A DNA stretch of 64,000 bases from Kitagawia praeruptora (lineage: Eukaryota; Streptophyta; Magnoliopsida; Apiales; Apiaceae), in the NCBI GenBank assembly GCA_037693485.1, contig CM075353.1, positions 60,692,501 through 60,756,500 of the forward strand, in the 5' to 3' direction. This document shows positions 58,331 through 64,000 of the stretch, piece after piece. Both the position numbers and the translations under genes were made by a program. Every line of letters starts with the position of its first letter. Position 1 is the stretch's first letter. The notes below the pieces were generated by a model, which worked only from the letters and a program-made list of their open reading frames with translations, made no database searches and was not told the DNA's origin.

Positions 58331-58620
58331 TTAATTGCAGGAGGATGGGCTCAACTATTTTTTTTTGCACAAAAAAATGGTCCAAATTTAAAAATAGACA
58401 ATGTGATGACCTAACTATTTTTAAAAACAGATGAATGTATTCAGTTTATGATTTAATTACAACATGATGGTTGAAAAATGTATTTTTAACACAAAATGGC
58501 CCAAAAATAAACAGCAATATTTAGACTAATTTAGATGGAATGCAAACATCTGCTTAAAAAAATATTTGGGTCATTTTTGTGCAAAAAAAAAAAAGTTGAG
58601 GCCATACTCCTATGATTAAA
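58331..58620. mobile_element. MITE with about 45-bp TIR (290 bp)
   Basis: Left TTAATTGCAGGAGGATGGGC then TCAAC, poly-T and TTGCACAAAAAAATGG; right end inverted gives TTTAATCATAGGAGTATGGC, TCAAC, poly-T and TTGCACAAAAATGACC. Superfamily uncertain. Confidence 0.75.
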
Positions 58621-58708
58621 TCTTCTAATTATATAAATTTTTATGCTACTATTGAGCATGTATGTTATGAGAGGGGTGTCAGCTTTCAAAACGTTATTTA
58701 GTTATATT

Positions 58709-59283
58709 CTCTGTTCTAAAAGTCGGCGATTAATCGGGATTAATCGTTGTTCGGTAAGGCACCGTACTGATTTTACAAAAATCGGTCAAAAAATCATTTT
58801 TTCGAAAAATCGGGATTAATCGGTCAAAAATCGGATTAATCGGTCAAAAATCGGCATTATTGATAAAAAAATGAAAAATGTGTAGAAAAATTAAAAAAAT
58901 TCAAAAAGTATAAAATTGAATAAATTTTAAGAAAAATATTATTCTCATATACCAAACTAATATTTTAAACGGTTAAATCATGAATTTTATCAATTTTTTC
59001 CCTCATATTGAGCCCAATTCAAAAATTTGATCTTAAAATTTATATTTACTTTAATAATGCTATATATTTTAAATATATTTGTATAAATATATGATAATTA
59101 TTCATGTATAATCAAAATAATAAAATAATTATGTATATTAATAATAATTATATTTAAAAATAATATTAAATTATTTCCGATTAATGATTCGATTAATCAT
59201 TCCGATTAATCCCCGATTACCCGATTAATCCCTGGACGGTGCCTCCACCGATTAAGTCCGATTCCCGCTTTTTACAACACTGG
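58709..59283. mobile_element. hAT-like MITE (575 bp) built of GATTAATCGG words
   Basis: Ends CTCTGTTCTAAAAGTCGG and (inverted) CCAGTGTTGTAAAAAGCGG, with TTATATT on both flanks (58702-58708, 59284-59290), consistent with an 8-bp hAT duplication. The sub-terminal regions repeat ATTAATCGG-type motifs many times, in opposite orientation at the two ends. Confidence 0.7.
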
Positions 59284-59381
59284 TTATATTTAATATTGTA
59301 ATTGCTACTTTTAATATTTATGATATTTTTAATATTATAAATTTTTTTAATATATAATGAGAGTACAATAAAATTTTATTA

Positions 59382-59410
59382 GCCGCGCAAAGCGCGGCTA
59401 AATTACCTAG

Positions 59411-59411
<1 letters not shown>
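59382..59411 (+). mobile_element. 3' terminus of another Helitron family
   Basis: A GC hairpin GCCGCGCAAAGCGCGGC followed by TAAATTACCTAG and T. The loop and stem differ from the GTGCATTGCAC family. Its 5' end was not found; it probably lies left, across the MITEs at 57893-59283. Confidence 0.6.

Positions 59412-59457
<46 letters not shown>
59411..59457. repeat. (TA)n(GA)n microsatellite
   Basis: About 10 TA units directly followed by about 13 GA units, starting at the Helitron end. Confidence 0.9.
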
Positions 59458-59462
59458 TAAAA

Positions 59463-59637
59463 TGTTCTATAGTTAACTGTAGGTAATTACCTAAAATTAT
59501 CAACATTTTGAGTATAAAAGTTGGATGACATTTTTGTAATAATGAAATTCACTGCATGCATTTACAAAAATAGCCTTCAAATTGTATTATAATATGTTTT
59601 AACTTTAGGTAATTAACTACAGTTAACTATAGGATCA
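59463..59637. mobile_element. MITE with 34-bp TIR (175 bp)
   Basis: Left TGTTCTATAGTTAACTGTAG and GTAATTACCTAAA; right inverted TGATCCTATAGTTAACTGTA and GTTAATTACCTAAA. The centre is AT-rich with GCATGCATT. Confidence 0.8.
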
Positions 59638-59762
59638 TTAAGCGTGTGTGCGCGTATATATATATATATATAGGGGGCTACTCCAATACAAACTTCCTTA
59701 AAATACAAACCTACAAACCAAGCAAAATCTAATATTTCAAGCTAATCTAATGACCAAACTAG

Positions 59763-60100
59763 GGGTACCGCATTACAAAAAACGTTTAAAATAATTGGCT
59801 CTATCCAAAAAAAAATAAAAAAATTCACTGTTCACGTGATGACGTGGCAGTGGATTTCACTGGTTAACGGTGCTTTGCACCTTCTTGTACGGCGCTTCGC
59901 GCCTTTATCATTCTAAAGTTGTAAGGAATGACAATCAATGGTAAAGGCAATAGACGATTGACGGATGTGTCGAGATCTTTCGGCCCTCATGACTACCTAA
60001 CTCATCCGTTTACTGTCTTAAATGCTTCGCATTTCCACGACAAGTTTTTTTTTTTGTTGGATAGAGCCAATTATTTTAAGCATTTTTTGTGAAGATACCC
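59763..60100. mobile_element. MITE with about 42-bp TIR and internal GC hairpins (338 bp)
   Basis: Left ACGTTTAAAATAATTGGCTC then TATCC and poly-A; right inverted ATGCTTAAAATAATTGGCTC then TATCC. Inside are small perfect hairpins GGTGCTTTGCACC and GGCGCTTCGCGCC (about 59869-59906). The target duplication is not clear. Confidence 0.7.
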
Positions 60101-60137
60101 TTGGCGGGAACCTTTGAATAGATGAAATATAATTAAT

Positions 60138-60654
60138 AGGGAAATTCTATATGGTACCATTGTGGTTTTGGCTTTTCTACATGGTACCATCACATTATTT
60201 ACTCCTATCCATGGTACCCTCATACATTTGGTTTTTCATATATAATACCCTTCTGTTAAGTACAAAGTAATAGAATTGATTTCAAATTGTAAAACAAATT
60301 GTATATTTGAAATCATTGCGAAAAATACATGAAATAGACTATTGAATCATGTAAAACGGAATTAAAATGAGTGAGATATATTCAAACTCCATAACCAAAC
60401 TTTGACAATAAATATCTCACTCATTTTGACTCTGTTTTACATGATTTAAGGGTCTATTTTATATAACTTTTCGTAAAGATTTCAAATATACAATTTGTTT
60501 TACGGTGTGAAATCAATTCTATTACTTTTTACTTAACAGAAGGATATTATATATGTAAAACCAATTGTACGAGGGTACCATAGATAGGAGTAAATAATGT
60601 GATGGTACCATGTAGAAAAGCCAAAACCACAATGGTACCATATAGAATATCCCT
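60138..60654. mobile_element. foldback MITE, about 245-bp inverted arms (517 bp)
   Basis: Left arm from AGGGAAATTCTATATGGTAC and right arm (inverted) from AGGGATATTCTATATGGTAC match with few differences almost to the centre, where GAGTGAGATATTT and AAATATCTCACTC meet around a short spacer (about 60385-60420). AATTAAT flanks both ends (60131-60137, 60655-60661). No ORF. Confidence 0.88.
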
Positions 60655-60736
60655 AATTAATTTAGTGTTGGTTTGTAGGTTTGTATTTTAAGAGTGGTAG
60701 TTTGTATTTTAAGAATGGTTTGTATTTGAGCAAAAG

Positions 60737-60740
<4 letters not shown>

Positions 60741-60779
<39 letters not shown>
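60741..60779. repeat. (TA)n tract
   Basis: About 19 TA units between the nested TIR element and the resumed Helitron copy II sequence. Confidence 0.85.
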
Positions 60780-60781
<2 letters not shown>

Positions 60782-61106
60782 ATTTTTTAACAATAATTTG
60801 ATATGTAAATTAATACTCCCTCCGTTCCATAATACTTTTCCTACTTACTAATTTGGGACATTCAAAAAACTTTTCTTATTTCTATTTTAAGCCATAAAAA
60901 AATAATTGTTTAACCCTCTTTTACTCTTAAAACAAACAGGCCACAACCCATTGTCTTTTGTTGGGAGTCGTGCCCGTGTATTATTGCGATTATTTCATTC
61001 TCTCTCTGTATTTTCTCACCCACAAACTCTCTCTATTATTTTCTCTCTCTCTATCGGCGACGATTAAATCTCTCCTTCTTCAAATCACCCCAAATTCTTC
61101 TGTGAC

Positions 61107-61472
61107 ATGGATTCGCACTATGGTTTTTCAGATTCGGATGAAGAGCCTACGGGTTCATATAGTTGTTCCGATCCAGAGCACTGTGACAGAGGTGTTTTAT
61201 GTGACGGCGATCATACCTATAGCCGTGAATACCTTCGGTTAATAGAGGAAGAATCCGAGGGCTCTGAACACAAATCGGGCCTTACGGTGGATGGAAAACC
61301 TCAATCGACTTCGCATGCAGTTGTCGTTGATGGCTGTGACGGTGATAACGATTTCGGTGACGCCGATGAAATCGATTTGCTTTCAGAGTCCGGTGAAGAT
61401 GGTCCTAACTCGGATCCCGGTGATGACGAACCTAACTCTGACGATTCCGATGATGCATGTTCATGTTCCTAA
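61107..61472 (+). CDS. second ORF of the mariner element, acidic protein (121 aa)
   Basis: Open from MDSHYGFSDSDEEPTGSYSC to DDSDDACSCS, transcribed towards the transposase gene. It is strongly acidic (runs such as GDNDFGDADEID and PGDDEPNSDDSDDA) with eight Cys, six of them in the first half (YSCSDPEHCDRGVLCDGDH) and at the very C-terminus. The ATG is preceded by a CT-rich plant-type leader (about 60995-61075). A GTAAGT donor-like word follows the stop at about 61486. I do not recognise the protein. It may be a captured host gene piece or an accessory protein of the element; overlapping frames at 60958 and 61291 are shadows. Confidence 0.5.
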   Translation: MDSHYGFSDSDEEPTGSYSCSDPEHCDRGVLCDGDHTYSREYLRLIEEESEGSEHKSGLTVDGKPQSTSHAVVVDGCDGDNDFGDADEIDLLSESGEDGPNSDPGDDEPNSDDSDDACSCS

Positions 61473-62109
61473 ACCCTAGTTTATGTAAGTCCTAATTCGT
61501 GTCATTTGTTGTGTTTATTTGGTAATTCCTGTCAATTGTTGTGTTTATTTGGATTCGTACTGTGTCAATTAGGTCACAATCGAGTTTTGTGGTCATCTCT
61601 GTCAATTGTTGTGTTTATTTGGATTGAGTGTGTTTAGGGTTTATGCATATTGTGCGAATTCCTGAACTTGATAGTGTGCGAAATGGTAATTCCTGAACTT
61701 GATTGATACTCGAATTGGTATTTTAGATTGATAGTGTCGAATTGTGTACTTACTCCTTAAACATTGACTGCACTTGTGGTTGTACTACACTTGTTGCTAC
61801 TCCTTGAATTGGTGTATTTATGTTGGGGGATTGACTGTGTTCAGGGCTTATTCATAATGCCATATGTTCAATTAACAGTGCACACACTATGCCCTGCCAA
61901 TAAGAGCTGTCTTGGGGGTCCTTGAGCCTCCTTGAATCTGCATCCCTGTTGGACACGGCCACTTAATAATACATCCACTTACATTTATATATATGTTGAC
62001 TGCATTACATTCATACACTGTCAACATTCATCAAAAGTTCATACATTTAAGATCATACATTACACATTGGTAAGATAGTGCATTACATTTGGTAAGATAA
62101 TGCATTACA

Positions 62110-63597
62110 TTACACATTGGTAAGATCATACATTACATTTGGTTTTGCTGTGCTCCATTTCCATGCTTCAAAGACAGCCCACATTGGTGCTGTCACCTGA
62201 ACTGGAAGTTGCCCTGTAGCTGCTAGCTTTTTCTTGTTGACATGGGGTACCAAATAGTCATTTGAACCCTTGGCTTTCAGAACTTCATTCATTACATACT
62301 GATATGTTAACCATACATTTGCAAGTGTTGTAGACTGTAACTCATAAAATACTTCATTGACTGCATCCATCATAGCATCAACATCTTTTGGCATCTTCTT
62401 GTGCATTAAGGATTGAATACTTCTGAAAAAACCTAAGTCCAAAATGTTTAAGTCGGGACTATTTGGTGGTTGTTGAATTAGAATGAATGTGAAGTCCCCT
62501 TGTTGATAAACTTGTTGCCATGCTTCATCACTTTGAGTAATATGAGTCCTTGCATTGTCTTGCTGTATATAGATTACCTTTGGTCCTTCTACTTGTGGCC
62601 ATTTCTGAATGATTGCTGGTACTATCTGGTTAATTAGCATACTCCTTGTTTCATTTATGCCAACTGACTCAACAACCTTAGTAATGATTGTCCCTTTAGC
62701 TCTGTTTTTACTTGCTCTCTTTGCTGGTTCTTGATATGTGAATGGAAATATGCCAACTTTCCCATCAAATATGCATTCATCTTGTGCATTAAACACTGGT
62801 CTTGCAACAACAGCTGTGAACATCACTTTTGGTATAAACTTACTTGACTTTGCAGATCTGTACATTGGTCTTTCATTTTGTTCTAGGTAGCCTCTTTGTG
62901 CTTTCTTACTGAGGTAAAACCATTTTTCATCTATATGCACGAAATCGAACATAGGCGTATATATTCTCTTTGTTGCTGCTGTATCTCCCATGAGGAGGTC
63001 TAGCACCCATGCCATCCTTTGTAACTTGTTTGCTGTGTTTAATCCTGGATGTAATGGATTTGTGTGAGGTTTGATAAGCCCTCTTTTTATCATTCTGCTA
63101 CATGTAGTTGATGATACTTTTAACTTACCAGCTAAGTCCCTTATGCATGTTCTGTCTCCCATATTGATATCTGTAACAGCATTAGGTAGCAACTTGATTC
63201 TTTTCCTTCCGGAATTGTGTCCATTTGTTGCCATGTTGTATGTCTGCATTGCTGCTTTCTGTTTCTTTGCTTTGCTCCATATGCTGCTAATTGTTCTTGT
63301 TGTAACATGGTACATCTTGGCTACATCTTCAATTGCACCTTGGTAAGGTTTTCCTGGTGTTTTTGTTGATTGGTTGCTTAGCAAGAAAATCAGTATTTGT
63401 AGCCTTTGATCACAGCTGAGCTTGGCCCTTCTTTTGTGATGATGATACATTGTTTCATGTTGTTGTGCATGCCCTTCTGTTCCTTCTTCTGGTGGCTGAT
63501 TTAAATCAAAATGGTGGATAACATCTTCCATGTGATCAACATCTCCATCTACTGCTGCTGGTTCATTGAGATCAAAAGGGAAGCCTCCAACATTCAT
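62110..63597 (-). CDS. mariner transposase, plant DD39D type (495 aa)
   Basis: A complete frame from MNVGGFPFDLNEPAAVDGDV to MYDLTNV. The N-terminal about 60 residues are acidic with DLNEP and DLNQPP motifs, then a basic KRRAKL. Helix-turn-helix DNA-binding regions follow at about 60-175 (DVAKMYHVTTRTISSIWSKA; DLAGKLKVSSTTCSRMIKRG). The catalytic domain has VHIDEKWFYLS (Asp223), YIQQDNARTH (Asp347) and PNSPDLNILDLGFF (Asp387), giving 39 residues between the second and third Asp, the plant mariner signature. It would bind the TIRs and cut and paste the element into TA sites. Length and triad are intact with no stop, so this copy could be active or able to mobilise the Stowaway MITE nearby. Confidence 0.93.
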   Translation of the reverse strand: MNVGGFPFDLNEPAAVDGDVDHMEDVIHHFDLNQPPEEGTEGHAQQHETMYHHHKRRAKLSCDQRLQILIFLLSNQSTKTPGKPYQGAIEDVAKMYHVTTRTISSIWSKAKKQKAAMQTYNMATNGHNSGRKRIKLLPNAVTDINMGDRTCIRDLAGKLKVSSTTCSRMIKRGLIKPHTNPLHPGLNTANKLQRMAWVLDLLMGDTAATKRIYTPMFDFVHIDEKWFYLSKKAQRGYLEQNERPMYRSAKSSKFIPKVMFTAVVARPVFNAQDECIFDGKVGIFPFTYQEPAKRASKNRAKGTIITKVVESVGINETRSMLINQIVPAIIQKWPQVEGPKVIYIQQDNARTHITQSDEAWQQVYQQGDFTFILIQQPPNSPDLNILDLGFFRSIQSLMHKKMPKDVDAMMDAVNEVFYELQSTTLANVWLTYQYVMNEVLKAKGSNDYLVPHVNKKKLAATGQLPVQVTAPMWAVFEAWKWSTAKPNVMYDLTNV

Positions 63598-64000
63598 GTC
63601 TGAGCAGAGAAGCCAAGCAATGATGCACTGTTTTCTTTCCAGATTTTTGTGTTTATTTGATGTTTGTAAACTGTAATGTTATGTTATGTTTAGCATTCAA
63701 CTGATGATGTAATCTTGTAAACATGTAGCACTGTGATTGGTTGATTTGAATGTTAGTGCAAAATGGGGGGAAATTTAATCTCCTTTTTCCCCCTCAAATT
63801 CTGTACTTACTCCTTAATTTTCCCTCCCAATCATTTCTTAAACATTGTTTATAATTTTCCTTAAAACCTGTGTTTTTAACCTAATCAGAAATGTATTTAG
63901 GAACAGAGGGAGTAACATATAAATATAAAAAAATTAATATAATTGTAGATATTAAAAAATAAACCGTGCATTTCACGGGTTACAAGTTAGTATACTTAAA

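Larger units (their letters stand above)
59671..60740. mobile_element. TIR element with two other MITEs nested inside
   Basis: Left end TAGGGGGCTACTCCAATACA with AAAATACAAACCTACAAACC; right end inverted TAGGCTTTTGCTCAAATACA with the same AAAATACAAACCTACAAACC. Removing the inner elements (59763-60100 and 60138-60654) leaves about 215 bp. Flanked by (TA)n. Confidence 0.75.
60816..63912 (-). mobile_element. mariner-like element, apparently autonomous (3097 bp)
   Basis: TIRs CTCCCTCCGTTCCATAATAC (left) and CTCCCTCTGTTCCTAAATAC (right, inverted) are flanked by TA (60814-60815, 63913-63914). The same Helitron sequence without the insertion is present at about 49418 (AATTAATAACATAT), which proves the borders. 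It carries an intact minus-strand transposase ORF and a second ORF on the plus strand. Direct repeats of GTCAATTGTTGTGTTTATTT (about 61501, 61531, 61601) and of ATTGGTAAGAT words (62065-62125) lie between the two ORFs. Confidence 0.92.
56237..63990 (+). mobile_element. Helitron copy II, expanded by nested insertions
   Basis: Parallels copy I (48350-49493) in three blocks: about 56270-57240, 60775-60815 and 63913-63990. Between them lie a (TA)n-associated MITE complex and a mariner-like element. The 3' end has the hairpin CCGTGCATTTCACGGG and then TTACAAGTTAG-T at 63990, CTAG being mutated to TTAG. Confidence 0.6.

Overview
This window is intergenic DNA from a flowering plant, probably a eudicot; the species cannot be named from the sequence. 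The evidence is the mix of element families: Ty3/gypsy chromovirus (Tekay-like) and Tat-like retrotransposons primed by initiator-Met-type or other tRNAs, a Copia-type LTR element, L1-type LINEs with a CCHC ORF1, Helitrons with the plant CTAG-T end, Stowaway/mariner elements with a plant DD39D transposase, hAT-like MITEs and foldback MITEs. I see no convincing host gene, rRNA or tRNA gene.

Layout, outermost first. A minus-strand Tat-like gypsy element has its 5' LTR at 47568-48123 and its gag running leftwards in pieces (46637-47212, 43188-43272, 38666-38897); its pol lies beyond the left edge. Its gag is cut by (i) a Tekay-like chromovirus on the plus strand that fills 1-38665, (ii) a 4.27 kb head-to-tail trio of retroposons at 38898-43171 within one 16-bp target duplication, and (iii) a deleted Copia-type LTR element at 43273-46636. 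The Tekay-like element (5' LTR 1-4117, PBS, an extra acidic ORF, gag, PR, RT/RH, IN with chromodomain, 3' LTR 33409-38665) is itself cut by a 5.9 kb L1-type LINE (5314-about 11205), a truncated LINE (about 12264-14052), a non-autonomous LINE derivative A (about 15220-17535), a 13.1 kb LTR element with 4.8 kb nearly identical LTRs (19188-32328), and derivative B inside its 3' LTR (36304-38467). From 48350 to the right end the DNA is very AT-rich and made of interleaved Helitrons, MITEs and one apparently intact mariner-like element (60816-63912).

The most unusual material is a retroposon family of about 2.2 kb units (A, B, E, with truncated D and C). They carry the same kind of 5' leader and 3' tail (a GGGG-TATG-CCCC hairpin, then poly-A) as the autonomous LINEs here, but encode one long ORF of about 600-650 codons that has no reverse transcriptase and that I do not recognise. 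They look like LINE ends wrapped around a foreign cargo ORF. The E-D-C trio shows three such units joined head to tail inside one target duplication, which is what template jumping during target-primed reverse transcription would leave. Other points: an LTR element whose LTRs are young but whose body is decayed; a Copia-type LTR with eight TTCTCGAA-type heat-shock-like palindromes upstream of its TATA box; a mariner element with an intact transposase plus a second convergent ORF, whose empty site is preserved in a second Helitron copy in the window; and a 517-bp foldback element.
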